NCBI RefSeq assembly: GCF_042660285.1
Contig: NZ_JBHSTP010000003.1
Span: forward strand, 310,001-374,000
Origin: Luethyella okanaganae
GTDB lineage: Bacteria > Actinomycetota > Actinomycetes > Actinomycetales > Microbacteriaceae
Direction of reading: 5' to 3'
Length of the DNA stretch: 64,000 bases
Shown here: positions 17,709 to 25,652 of the stretch, piece after piece
How the letters are laid out: every line of letters starts with the position of its first letter
Numbering within the stretch: the stretch's first letter is position 1
Translations under genes and position numbers: made by a program
The notes under the pieces: generated by a model
Database searches by the model: none
What the model saw: only the letters and a program-made list of their open reading frames with translations
Told to the model about the DNA's origin: nothing

Positions 17709-17726
17709 GATGAACGGAAGGTAAAC
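17709..17726 (-). promoter_or_regulatory. Pho box (RegX3/PhoP-type direct repeat) upstream of pstS
   Basis: On the minus strand GTTTACC-TTCC-GTTCATC forms two 7-mers separated by four bases, an 11-bp period. This is the known arrangement of actinobacterial PHO/RegX3 operators. It faces pstS, 94-111 bp upstream of its start. Regulation by the RegX3 encoded at 26.8 kb is inference. Confidence 0.75.
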
Positions 17727-17756
17727 GCGATGCGAAGACCGGCGAGCCGGCCGGGG

Positions 17757-18692
17757 TCAGGCCCGTGGCGAGTGGGTCTCGATGGCGATGATGCCGGAGC
17801 TCGGATTGTCGGTCGAGAGGTGCACGACCGAGAATGCGCCGGTCTCGAGCGCAGCGGCATCCGAGAGGTAGGAGCCGGTCGTCGTACCGGTGGCGAGCGC
17901 GATCTCGCGCATGATCTCGGGGAGGATGGGGCCATGGGCGCAGATCACGGCCGTCTTGCGGGCGCGCACGCGTTTTCCGATCACGGTGCGCACGTCGCCG
18001 GTGCCATCGCCGTAGGAATCCTGGCTGATGAGTTCGGTGCGACGGATCTCGAGGCCGCACGCGACGGCGAGTGGCGTCACCGTCGTGACGCAGCGCGTAG
18101 CCGTGCTTGTCACGATGCGCTTGGGGCGCCATGCCGCGAGCGTGTCGACGATGCCGGCCGCCTGCTGCACGCCGCGCTCGGTGAGCGGGCGCGTCGCGTC
18201 GGGACCGTTCCAGTTCGACGGGCTCATCGCCTTCGCGTGACGCAGTGCGATGAGGGCGAAGGTGCGGGTGATGCCGGCGTCGACGAGGGCTGCGAAGGCT
18301 TCGAGGATCTCGACGTCGGTCGAGTAGCTCAGGTAACTCCTGGCCTTCTTGATCGTCACCCATTCGAGCGCGGCGACCTCGCCGTTCGGAACGAAGGTGG
18401 AGTGACGGATGGCGGCGTCCGTGATCTCGGCGGCCCAGTAGTGCACGATCTTCTCGCGACCGTTGCCGAGGGAGTAGCTGGACACCCCGACAGGAATCCC
18501 GAGGGCGACGGAGAGCCCGGTCTCCTCCTGGATCTCCCGCACGGCCGTGCGGGGCAATGACTCGCCCGGATCGACCTTGCCCTTCGGGATCGTGACATCG
18601 CCGTGCACGGTGCGATGGATGACGAGCACCATCGTCTTGCCTTCGACGACCCGCCAGCATACGGCTCCCGCCGCATAGACAGCCGTTGTCAC
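17757..18692 (-). CDS. mutT1: MutT1-like Nudix hydrolase fused to a histidine phosphatase domain
   Basis: A 311-residue two-domain enzyme. The N-terminal Nudix domain has the box GKVDPGESLPRTAVREIQEETGL (abridged form G-x5-E-x7-REIQEETGL) at about residues 38-60. The C-terminal histidine phosphatase domain starts with ALRHAKA, where RH holds the phospho-acceptor histidine. This is the arrangement of mycobacterial MutT1, which removes 8-oxo-(d)GTP and diadenosine polyphosphates. The GTG start overlaps the ppk stop by four bases, coupling nucleotide sanitation or (di)nucleotide polyphosphate turnover to polyphosphate synthesis. Confidence 0.85.
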   Translation of the reverse strand: MTTAVYAAGAVCWRVVEGKTMVLVIHRTVHGDVTIPKGKVDPGESLPRTAVREIQEETGLSVALGIPVGVSSYSLGNGREKIVHYWAAEITDAAIRHSTFVPNGEVAALEWVTIKKARSYLSYSTDVEILEAFAALVDAGITRTFALIALRHAKAMSPSNWNGPDATRPLTERGVQQAAGIVDTLAAWRPKRIVTSTATRCVTTVTPLAVACGLEIRRTELISQDSYGDGTGDVRTVIGKRVRARKTAVICAHGPILPEIMREIALATGTTTGSYLSDAAALETGAFSVVHLSTDNPSSGIIAIETHSPRA

Positions 18693-20857
18693 CGTCGGTT
18701 CCCGGGTCGCTTGCGCTGCGCGATCTGCTGCATCAGCCTATTCTGCATGTCATCGAGCGGATGACCGGAATCGTCGAGGTGATGCCGTGTCCACTCTCCG
18801 CTCTCGTCGAGCCACCACGACGAGGTGCGCCCGTCGAGGGCACGTTCGAAGAGGGTGTCGACCTCGGCCAGGTGTGCCGGATCGGTGAGACGCACGAGTG
18901 CTTCTACCCTGCGGTCGAGGTTGCGGTGCATCATGTCCGCGCTGCCGATGTACGCTTGCGGGTCCCCGCCGTTGTGGAACGAGAAGATCCGGGAGTGCTC
19001 AAGGTAGCGGCCGAGGATGGAACGGACGCGGATGTTCTCGCTCATGCCCTCGACGCCCGGTTTGAGGCTGCAGATTCCGCGCACCCAGACGTCGACGGGC
19101 ACTCCGGCGTTGCTCGCCCGGTACAGGGCGTCGATGATGGCCTCGTCGACGATGGAGTTGACCTTTATGCGGATGCCGCTCGGCTTGCCGGCGGCTGCGT
19201 TGGCCGTCTCGTCACCGATGCGCTTCAACAGGCCCTTGCGCAGGTGCAGAGGTGCGACGAGCAGGCGTTTGAACTTCTTCTCGATGGCGTAGCCGGAGAG
19301 CTCGTTGAACAGCCGGGTGAGGTCCTTGCCCACCTGGTCGTCGGCGGTCAGCAGGCCGAGATCCTCGTAGATGCGCGAGGTCTTCGGGTTGTAGTTGCCC
19401 GTGCCGATGTGGCTGTAGTGGCGCAGCTCGCCCTTCTCCTGTCGCACCACGAGGGCGAGCTTGCAGTGCGTCTTGAGGCCGACGAGCCCGTAGACCACGT
19501 GCACGCCGGCCTTCTCGAGCTTGCGCGCCCAGGAGATGTTGGCCTGCTCGTCGAAACGAGCCTTGATCTCGACGAGCGCGAGCACCTGCTTGCCGGATTC
19601 CGCCGCGTCGATGAGTGCCTCGACGATCGGGCTGTCTCCCGAGGTGCGGTAGAGAGTCTGCTTGATGGCGAGCACGTGCGGGTCGGCGGCAGCCTGCTCG
19701 ATGAACGCCTGCACGCTCGTCGCGAACGACTCGTACGGGTGGTGCAGCAGCACGTCGCCGCGGGTGATCGACGCGAAGACATCCGGCTGCATATTGGGCT
19801 CGTGCGGCTGCAGGTGCACGCTCGTGGTGGGAACGTGCTTGGGGTAGTGCAGGTCCGGCCGATCGATCTTGGCGATGTCGAAGAGCCCGCCGAGGTCGAG
19901 CGGCGCGGGAAGCCGGAACACCTCCTGCTCGGTCACGTCGAGCTCACGCACGAGCAGGCCGAGCGTCACGCTGTCCATGTCATCGGTGACCTCGAGCCGG
20001 ATGGGCGGCCCGAAGCGGCGGCGCAGGAGTTCCTTCTCGAGCGCTTTGATGAGGTTCTCGGTCTCGTCCTCGTCGACAACGACGTCCTCGTTGCGGGTGA
20101 CGCGGAACACGTGGTGCTCCACGATCTCCATGCCGGGGAAGAGGTCGCCCAGATGGTTGGCGATGAGGTCCTCGAGGGTGATGAAGCGCTGGGTTCCGGC
20201 GACCGAGTCGATCTCGAGGAAGCGCGGGAGCATCTGCGGCACCTTGAGGCGGGCGAACTCCTGCTTGCCCGTCCTGGTGTTGCGCACCCGCACGGAGAGG
20301 TTGAGCGAGAGTCCGGAGATGTAGGGGAACGGGTGCGCAGGATCGACGGCGAGCGGCATGAGCACAGGGAAGATCTGCCGGGAGAAGTAGTCGTGCAGGC
20401 GGGACTGCTCTGCATCGTCGAGTTCGGCCCACGTGACGATGTTGATGCCGGCTTCGGCGAGAGCGGGGCGCACGTGGGTCTGGTACGCGGCGGCGTGCCG
20501 TTCCTGCAGCTCGTGGGCCTTGCCCGAGACATCCGACAGCACCTCCTGCGGCGCGCGTCCGACGTTGGTCGGCAAGGCGAGTCCGGTGAGGATGCGCCGC
20601 TTGAGGCCCGCGACGCGCACCATGAAGAACTCGTCGAGATTGCTGGCGAAGATGGCGAGGAAGTTGGCGCGTTCGAGCACGGGAACGGCGGCGTCCTCGG
20701 CGAGTTCGAGCACGCGCTGGTTGAACGCGAGCCAGCTCAACTCCCTGTCGAGGTAGCGCTCCTCGGGCAGCGTGGTGTCGCCCGCAGTGTCGAACGGCTC
20801 GAAGTCGTCGTCGAAGTCGCCCCCGAGCCCACTGTCAATGATGTTGTCGACATCCAT
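18689..20857 (-). CDS. ppk: Polyphosphate kinase 1
   Basis: Reversibly polymerises ATP gamma-phosphate into polyphosphate. The 722-residue protein has the N-terminal domain with RELSWLAFNQRVLELAED, the head domain, and the catalytic C-terminal PLD-like half. His483 in YSHIGTGNYN is the autophosphorylated residue, and NPKTSRIYEDLGLLT follows. The ATG at 20857 is preceded by a Pho-type box (20901-20918). The large frame on the opposite strand over the same interval is a codon-bias shadow. Confidence 0.96.
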   Translation of the reverse strand: MDVDNIIDSGLGGDFDDDFEPFDTAGDTTLPEERYLDRELSWLAFNQRVLELAEDAAVPVLERANFLAIFASNLDEFFMVRVAGLKRRILTGLALPTNVGRAPQEVLSDVSGKAHELQERHAAAYQTHVRPALAEAGINIVTWAELDDAEQSRLHDYFSRQIFPVLMPLAVDPAHPFPYISGLSLNLSVRVRNTRTGKQEFARLKVPQMLPRFLEIDSVAGTQRFITLEDLIANHLGDLFPGMEIVEHHVFRVTRNEDVVVDEDETENLIKALEKELLRRRFGPPIRLEVTDDMDSVTLGLLVRELDVTEQEVFRLPAPLDLGGLFDIAKIDRPDLHYPKHVPTTSVHLQPHEPNMQPDVFASITRGDVLLHHPYESFATSVQAFIEQAAADPHVLAIKQTLYRTSGDSPIVEALIDAAESGKQVLALVEIKARFDEQANISWARKLEKAGVHVVYGLVGLKTHCKLALVVRQEKGELRHYSHIGTGNYNPKTSRIYEDLGLLTADDQVGKDLTRLFNELSGYAIEKKFKRLLVAPLHLRKGLLKRIGDETANAAAGKPSGIRIKVNSIVDEAIIDALYRASNAGVPVDVWVRGICSLKPGVEGMSENIRVRSILGRYLEHSRIFSFHNGGDPQAYIGSADMMHRNLDRRVEALVRLTDPAHLAEVDTLFERALDGRTSSWWLDESGEWTRHHLDDSGHPLDDMQNRLMQQIAQRKRPGNRR

Positions 20858-20900
20858 CTGAACATCATGGCATCCGCGAGCACCCGAAGAACGGGCCCCC

Positions 20901-20918
20901 GGTAAACGAGAGGTTAAC
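20901..20918 (-). promoter_or_regulatory. Pho box upstream of ppk
   Basis: The minus strand reads GTTAACC-TCTC-GTTTACC, the same 7-4-7 direct-repeat architecture as the pstS box. It lies 44-61 bp upstream of the ppk ATG. It suggests ppk belongs to the phosphate-starvation regulon. Confidence 0.72.
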
Positions 20919-20923
20919 GCGAC

Positions 20924-21616
20924 TCAGCTCGACGCCTGTGCGGCCTTCTCGTCGTCGTCATCGTGCACGTTGAAGCGATAGCCGACGTTGCGCACCGTTC
21001 CGATGAGCGACTCGAGGTCGCCGAGTTTCGCGCGCAGGCGCCGCACGTGCACATCGACGGTGCGCGTTCCGCCGAAGTAGTCGTAGCCCCACACCTCGCT
21101 GAGCAGCTGCTCGCGAGTGAACACCCGCGAGGGATGCGTCGCAAGAAAGCGGAGCAGCTCGAACTCCTTGTAGGTGAGGTCGAGCGGCCTGCCGCGCACC
21201 TTCGCAGAGTAGCTCGCCTCGTCGATGATGACACCCGAGGTCTGGATGCGCTCTGAGGCCTCTGGCGCGAGGCGCCCGACGGCGAGCCGTATGCGCGCGT
21301 CGATCTCGGCAGGCCCGGCTGAGTCGAGGACGACATCGTCGACCCCCCAGTCCGGACTCACCGCGGTGAGCCCGCCTTCCGTGAGCACGAGCAGCAGCGG
21401 GACGGTGTTGCCCGTCGTGCGCAGGATCTGGCAGAGCGCCTTGGCCTGCACCAGGTTCTGTCGGGCATCCACGAGGATCAGGTCGGAGTCCGGCGCAGAG
21501 ATCAGTTGTTCGGCTTGAGCGGGAATGAGCCGCACCCGGTGACCGAGCAGCGCGAGCGCGGGAAGAACCTCATTGTTGACTGCCGACGTCAGGATCAACA
21601 ACTGCGCCACGCGCAT
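20924..21616 (-). CDS. glnR: GlnR-type OmpR family nitrogen regulator
   Basis: A 230-residue orphan response-regulator-like protein. The receiver domain (about 1-115) retains Asp50 in LILVDARQNL but lacks much of the usual phosphorylation pocket, as in actinobacterial GlnR, which acts without a cognate kinase. The winged-helix domain has DLTYKEFELLRFLATHPSRVF and VWGYDYFGGTRTVDVHVRRL, almost identical to GlnR of other actinobacteria. GlnR controls ammonium assimilation genes. It lies just beyond the ppk promoter, on the same strand. Confidence 0.88.
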   Translation of the reverse strand: MRVAQLLILTSAVNNEVLPALALLGHRVRLIPAQAEQLISAPDSDLILVDARQNLVQAKALCQILRTTGNTVPLLLVLTEGGLTAVSPDWGVDDVVLDSAGPAEIDARIRLAVGRLAPEASERIQTSGVIIDEASYSAKVRGRPLDLTYKEFELLRFLATHPSRVFTREQLLSEVWGYDYFGGTRTVDVHVRRLRAKLGDLESLIGTVRNVGYRFNVHDDDDEKAAQASS

Positions 21617-21686
21617 CCTCCAGCTTTATCGTGCCGCCCATCCTATCCTGACGCCCTCGCGGAGGGGTGCGGGGCAGAATAGACGC

Positions 21687-21992
21687 ATGAGCGTCGAGAC
21701 GGGCAGCGTGGGGAAGGCATGGAGGAGCGTCGCGCCGATCTGGCTGCTCGGGGCCCTGGGAATCGTCGTCGTCGCCGTCGTCGACGCGGAACACCGCCTC
21801 GCCGGGATCGGGCTCACACTCGCCGTGTGCACGGTCACGACCCTCGTCGTGCAACTCGCGACCCGACGCAAGGAAGGCTTCGTCGACAGGATCACCATGA
21901 GCGTCATCGGCGCCGTCGTGCTCCTCGCCGTCGCCACCGTCGTGTTCGCCCTCGTGGCGGCGAGCACCGGCGCTGCCCTCGTCACCGGTTAG
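21687..21992 (+). CDS. Small three-helix membrane protein, hypothetical
   Basis: A 101-residue protein with three predicted transmembrane helices (about residues 17-32, 38-58 and 72-95) and a short basic loop TRRKEGFVDR between the second and third. ATG at 21687 is the likely start, although the frame opens earlier at 21573. The function is unknown. It is the first of a tight run of plus-strand genes (21.7-23.9 kb) that includes a nitrobindin and a YgfZ protein. Confidence 0.65.
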   Translation: MSVETGSVGKAWRSVAPIWLLGALGIVVVAVVDAEHRLAGIGLTLAVCTVTTLVVQLATRRKEGFVDRITMSVIGAVVLLAVATVVFALVAASTGAALVTG

Positions 21993-22001
21993 ACTCTCGG
22001 T

Positions 22002-22115
22002 ATGTCGATGCTCGCACTCGAACTCTTCTTCGTCGGCCTCCTCGCCCTGGCAAGTCTCGCCATCGCCTGGGTGTCGGGCGTCGTGCTCTTCAAGCTCTTC
22101 CGGGGGCAGCGGTAG
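22002..22115 (+). CDS. 37-residue single-pass membrane protein
   Basis: ATG at 22002, nine bases after the previous stop, opens a 37-codon frame. Residues 4-32 are a long hydrophobic helix (ALELFFVGLLALASLAIAW) and the end is basic, FKLFRGQR. The tight spacing to both neighbours and helix-plus-basic-tail layout support a real small gene. There is no recognised family. Confidence 0.55.
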   Translation: MSMLALELFFVGLLALASLAIAWVSGVVLFKLFRGQR

Positions 22116-22121
22116 CGTGTC

Positions 22122-22730
22122 ATGATCGAGCTCCCCTCCGGGTTGCCGGCTGAACTCGTTCCGCTCTCCTGGCTCGTCGGTGTCTGGGAAGGCTCAGGCG
22201 TGCTCGACTACGCGATCGGCGATGAGAAGGTCACCCGTGAGTTCGGTCAGCGGGTGAGCTTCAGCCACGACGGGCTGCCGCACCTCAACTACAGCTCGTA
22301 CACCTGGCTGTTCCCCGAGCCGGGGGGCGACGAGCCGAAGCCCCTCGCCACCGAGACCGGATATTGGCGCCTCGCCCGCCCGCTCACCGACGCGGATCCC
22401 GGCCCCGCTATGCTCCCGGGCGTCGGCGAGCGCGTCTTCGACACCGCCGAAGCGGTCGAGACCCTGCGCAACGCCGACGGCGGTTTCGACGTCGAGGTCT
22501 CGCTCGTGCACCCGGGCGGGGTCAGCGAGCTCTACCTGGGCCAGGTCAAGGGTCCGCGCATCGATCTCGCGACGGACGCCGTGATGCGCACTCGCGGCGC
22601 AAAGAACTACTCGGCCGCGACCCGGCTCTACGGGCTCGTCGACAACCATCTGCTCTGGGCGTGGGACATCGCCGCGCTCGGGCAGGATCTGCGCACACAC
22701 GCCTCCGGGCGTCTCGCCAAGATGGAATGA
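22122..22730 (+). CDS. FABP-like (nitrobindin) beta-barrel haem protein
   Basis: A 202-residue ten-stranded beta-barrel protein of the nitrobindin family. The hallmark GxWxGxG appears as GVWEGSG near residue 20. Actinobacterial nitrobindins bind haem b through a C-terminal histidine and react with NO or peroxynitrite; HLLWAWDIAALGQ and THASGRL carry candidate histidines. The ATG at 22122 lies seven bases after the small membrane gene, and the stop overlaps the ygfZ start by four bases. Confidence 0.85.
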   Translation: MIELPSGLPAELVPLSWLVGVWEGSGVLDYAIGDEKVTREFGQRVSFSHDGLPHLNYSSYTWLFPEPGGDEPKPLATETGYWRLARPLTDADPGPAMLPGVGERVFDTAEAVETLRNADGGFDVEVSLVHPGGVSELYLGQVKGPRIDLATDAVMRTRGAKNYSAATRLYGLVDNHLLWAWDIAALGQDLRTHASGRLAKME

Positions 22731-23896
22731 GCATCGTGACCGACAATCCGTTCCTCCGGCTCTCCGGCGCTGTGCAGGCCGAGGGCATCGACCTGGGCGT
22801 CGCAGCCCACTACGGCAACCCGATGATCGAGCAGCGTCATCTGCTGGCCGGCACCGCGATCGTCGATCTCTCGCATCGCGGCGTGCTCAGCGTGTCCGGA
22901 CCGGACCGCCTGATCTGGCTCAACTCCGTCGCCACCCAGCGCCTCGATCGTCTCGAGCCGGGGGAGTCCGCCGAGACGCTGCTGCTCGACGGCACAGGAC
23001 GCATCGAGCACGACATCCGGGTTCTCGACGACGGGACGACGACCTGGCTGCTCGTCGAGGCGGGTGAGCTGCCCGGCCTGCACGCCTGGCTCGACAGCAT
23101 GCGCTTCATGCTGCGCGTCGAGGTCGCCGACCGCACGGCCGAGTTCGCGACGATCGGCTCGATGGCGGCCGACCCGGCCGCCGAGAGTGCGTCGGTCCGT
23201 CTCGCCGCCGCCGCTCCCAACGGGCTGCCGCTCGTCTGGCACGATCCGTGGGCCGTGGTCACCCGAGGGGGCTGGCAGTATGCGGCACCGGAGGGACATC
23301 CGGCAGCCGACTGGCGGTGGAGCGAGGTGCTCGTGCCGCGCGAAGAGCTCGTCGTGCTCGTTGCACGGGTGGAATCCGCCGACTCCGGCGTCGCGGGAGT
23401 GCTCGCGCTCGAGGCTCTCCGCATCGCCGCGTGGCGTCCGCGGCGCGCGACCGAGGTCGACCAGAAGACCATCCCGCACGAGCTCGACTGGCTGCGCTCC
23501 GCCGTGCACCTCGACAAAGGGTGCTACCGCGGACAAGAGACCGTCGCCAAGGTGCACAACCTCGGGCATCCGCCTCGCCGTCTTGTGATGCTGCATCTCG
23601 ACGGTTCGGACACCGTACTGCCGCTGCACGGCGACGAGGTGTTCGCCGAGAAGACCAGACCAGAGGCGGAAGCCGGATGGCGCGTCGTCGGAGCCGTCAC
23701 ATCGGCCGCGCTGCACCATGAGCTCGGCCCGATCGCGCTCGCCGTGATCAAACGCGCCGTGCCGGTGTCGGTCCCGCTCGAGGTGCATTCGCACGGCGAG
23801 GTCGTCGCGGCGAGCCAGGTCGTCGTCGTGCCCCCTGGAGCGGGGGCCGCAGCCGACGTGCCGCGATTGCCCCGCCTCGGCGTTCGCGGGCTCTAG
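22727..23896 (+). CDS. ygfZ: YgfZ/GcvT-like folate-binding protein
   Basis: A 389-residue tetrahydrofolate-binding protein that supports iron-sulfur cluster assembly or repair. The invariant KGCYRGQE motif with the essential cysteine is present (KGCYRGQETVAKVHN). The N-terminal GcvT-like fold contains DLSHRGVLSVSGPDRLIWLN. ATG at 22727 overlaps the nitrobindin stop, indicating coupling; pairing of a haem/NO-reactive protein with an Fe-S maintenance factor is a plausible functional link. Confidence 0.9.
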   Translation: MSIVTDNPFLRLSGAVQAEGIDLGVAAHYGNPMIEQRHLLAGTAIVDLSHRGVLSVSGPDRLIWLNSVATQRLDRLEPGESAETLLLDGTGRIEHDIRVLDDGTTTWLLVEAGELPGLHAWLDSMRFMLRVEVADRTAEFATIGSMAADPAAESASVRLAAAAPNGLPLVWHDPWAVVTRGGWQYAAPEGHPAADWRWSEVLVPREELVVLVARVESADSGVAGVLALEALRIAAWRPRRATEVDQKTIPHELDWLRSAVHLDKGCYRGQETVAKVHNLGHPPRRLVMLHLDGSDTVLPLHGDEVFAEKTRPEAEAGWRVVGAVTSAALHHELGPIALAVIKRAVPVSVPLEVHSHGEVVAASQVVVVPPGAGAAADVPRLPRLGVRGL

Positions 23897-24007
23897 GCGG
23901 CTTCTCGCGCGTCGGTCGCGTCACGCCCTGCGGTCTGTCAGCTCGGCGATGGCGGCAGCTGTGACGACGAGCGCAGTCGACTCTCGCGGATCAGTAGAGT
24001 GGAAGCC

Positions 24008-24760
24008 ATGACTGCGCCTCACACTCTCATTCTGCTGCGTCATGGAAACAGCACCTGGAACCAGGCCAACCTCTTCACCGGCTGGGTGGATGTGCGCCTC
24101 AGCGAGCAGGGCGAGACAGAGGCGAGGCGAGCCGGAGAGCTGCTCTCGGAGTCCGGCCTGCTGCCGGACGTGCTGCACACCTCGGTGCTCACGCGCGCGA
24201 TCCAGACCGCCAACATCGCCCTCGACGTCGCCGACCGCGCGTGGATCGACGTCCGCCGTAGCTGGCGTCTCAACGAGCGTCACTACGGCGCGCTGCAGGG
24301 GCTCGACAAGGCGGAGACGCTGGGGAAGTACGGGCCGGAGCAGTTCCAGCTCTGGCGTCGTTCCTTCGACGTCCCGCCGCCGGCCCTGGCCGACGGCTCC
24401 GAGTACTCGCAGGTGGGCGACCCTCGCTATGCGGGGCTGGCCGATGCCGAGCTGCCTCGCACCGAGTGCCTCAAGGACGTCATCGTGCGCATGCTGCCGT
24501 ACTGGGAGTCGGACATCTCGAATGACCTCCGCGCGGGCAGGACCGTGCTCGTCACCGCTCACGGCAACTCGCTGCGCGCGCTCGTGAAGCACCTTGACGG
24601 CATCGGCGACGATGACATCGCCGAGCTCAACATCCCCACAGGCATCCCGCTCGTCTACACGCTCGGCGGTGATCTCATGCCGCTCGAGCCCGGAGAGTAT
24701 CTCGACCAGGAGGCCGCTGCGGCCGGCGCAGCCGCCGTAGCAGCCCAGGGCAGGAAGTGA
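24008..24760 (+). CDS. gpmA: 2,3-bisphosphoglycerate-dependent phosphoglycerate mutase
   Basis: The glycolytic enzyme interconverting 3- and 2-phosphoglycerate. In this 250-residue protein, LLRHGNSTWNQANLFTGW holds the phosphohistidine (His12), RLNERHYGALQGLDK is a conserved substrate loop, and TAHGNSLRALVKHL is the second histidine motif. ATG at 24008 is preferred over the in-frame GTG at 23999. An alanine-rich tail follows the conserved domain. It is convergent with phoU; in actinobacteria gpm is commonly close to senX3-regX3, as here. Confidence 0.94.
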   Translation: MTAPHTLILLRHGNSTWNQANLFTGWVDVRLSEQGETEARRAGELLSESGLLPDVLHTSVLTRAIQTANIALDVADRAWIDVRRSWRLNERHYGALQGLDKAETLGKYGPEQFQLWRRSFDVPPPALADGSEYSQVGDPRYAGLADAELPRTECLKDVIVRMLPYWESDISNDLRAGRTVLVTAHGNSLRALVKHLDGIGDDDIAELNIPTGIPLVYTLGGDLMPLEPGEYLDQEAAAAGAAAVAAQGRK

Positions 24761-24801
24761 CGGCCGTAGAGCGCTGACGAGAGTCAGCCGTCGCCCGCCT
24801 C

Positions 24802-25470
24802 TCAGCGGGAGGCGTCCGAGGAGTGGTCCGGGTCCCAATCGCCGGTTGCGAGGTACTGGACTTTCTTTGCGATCGAGACCGCGTGGTCTGCGAAGCGCTC
24901 GTGGTACCGGCTGGCGAGGGTGGCGTCGACGGTGTCGGCTGCCTCGCCCTTCCAGGTCTCTCCGAGGACCTTGTCGAACACGCTGAGGTGCAGGGCGTCG
25001 ATCTTGTCGTCCTCGTTGCGAATGGTCTCGGCGAGCTGCATGTCCTCGGCCTTGAGGAGCTCGGTGAGTTTGTTCGCGATCTCGACGTCGAGGCGTCCCA
25101 TCTCGGCGAAGGTGCCGCGCAGGGTCTTGGGCACGACCTTGTCGGGGAAGCGATAGCGTGCGAGCTGCGCGATGTGCGTCGACATGTCGCCCATGCGTTC
25201 GAGCGATGCGCTGATCCGCAGCGCGCTCACGACGATGCGCAGGTCGCGGGCGACGGGCTGCTGGCGGGCGAGGATCGTGATGGCGAGTTCGTCGAGCGTG
25301 ATGGTCAGCCCGTCGATCTTGCTGTCGTCGGCGATGACCTCCTCTGCGAGGCTCACATCGGAGTCGTTGAACGCTCTGGTCGCCTTGTCGATCGACACGG
25401 CGACGAGCTCCGATATCTCGACGAGCCGGTCCTGCACCTCGCGGAGCTCCTGCTGAAAAACCTCACGCAT
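24802..25470 (-). CDS. phoU: PhoU-type phosphate signalling regulator
   Basis: A 222-residue all-helical protein of two PhoU repeats that links Pst transporter status to the SenX3 kinase. Conserved stretches are REVFQQELREVQDRLVEIS, the metal-binding helix ISASLERMGDMSTHIAQLARY and the matching second-repeat segment YHERFADHAVSIAKKVQYL. ATG at 25470, preceded by GGAAGG, is chosen over the upstream ATG at 25539. It is divergent from senX3-regX3. Confidence 0.94.
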   Translation of the reverse strand: MREVFQQELREVQDRLVEISELVAVSIDKATRAFNDSDVSLAEEVIADDSKIDGLTITLDELAITILARQQPVARDLRIVVSALRISASLERMGDMSTHIAQLARYRFPDKVVPKTLRGTFAEMGRLDVEIANKLTELLKAEDMQLAETIRNEDDKIDALHLSVFDKVLGETWKGEAADTVDATLASRYHERFADHAVSIAKKVQYLATGDWDPDHSSDASR

Positions 25471-25652
25471 GAGTATTTTGGTCCTTCCTACCCTGCGCGC
25501 ATGCGCGGGCGATTGAGACCCGCCTGGCCCCCGGCTCATGATGCCGTCGCCAGGTTAACAGCTGGTGCCGCAGGCCTGAACACTCCCTGAAGGAGTATCG
25601 CTCGATCCGCGATCCGGACGGGCGAGGTCGATGGATTCACTACTCTAGTGGC

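Noticed and set aside
18686..20905. 739-codon open frame on the plus strand opposite ppk
   Set aside because: It covers the ppk gene exactly in mirror frame and has no recognisable motifs. It is a codon-bias shadow.
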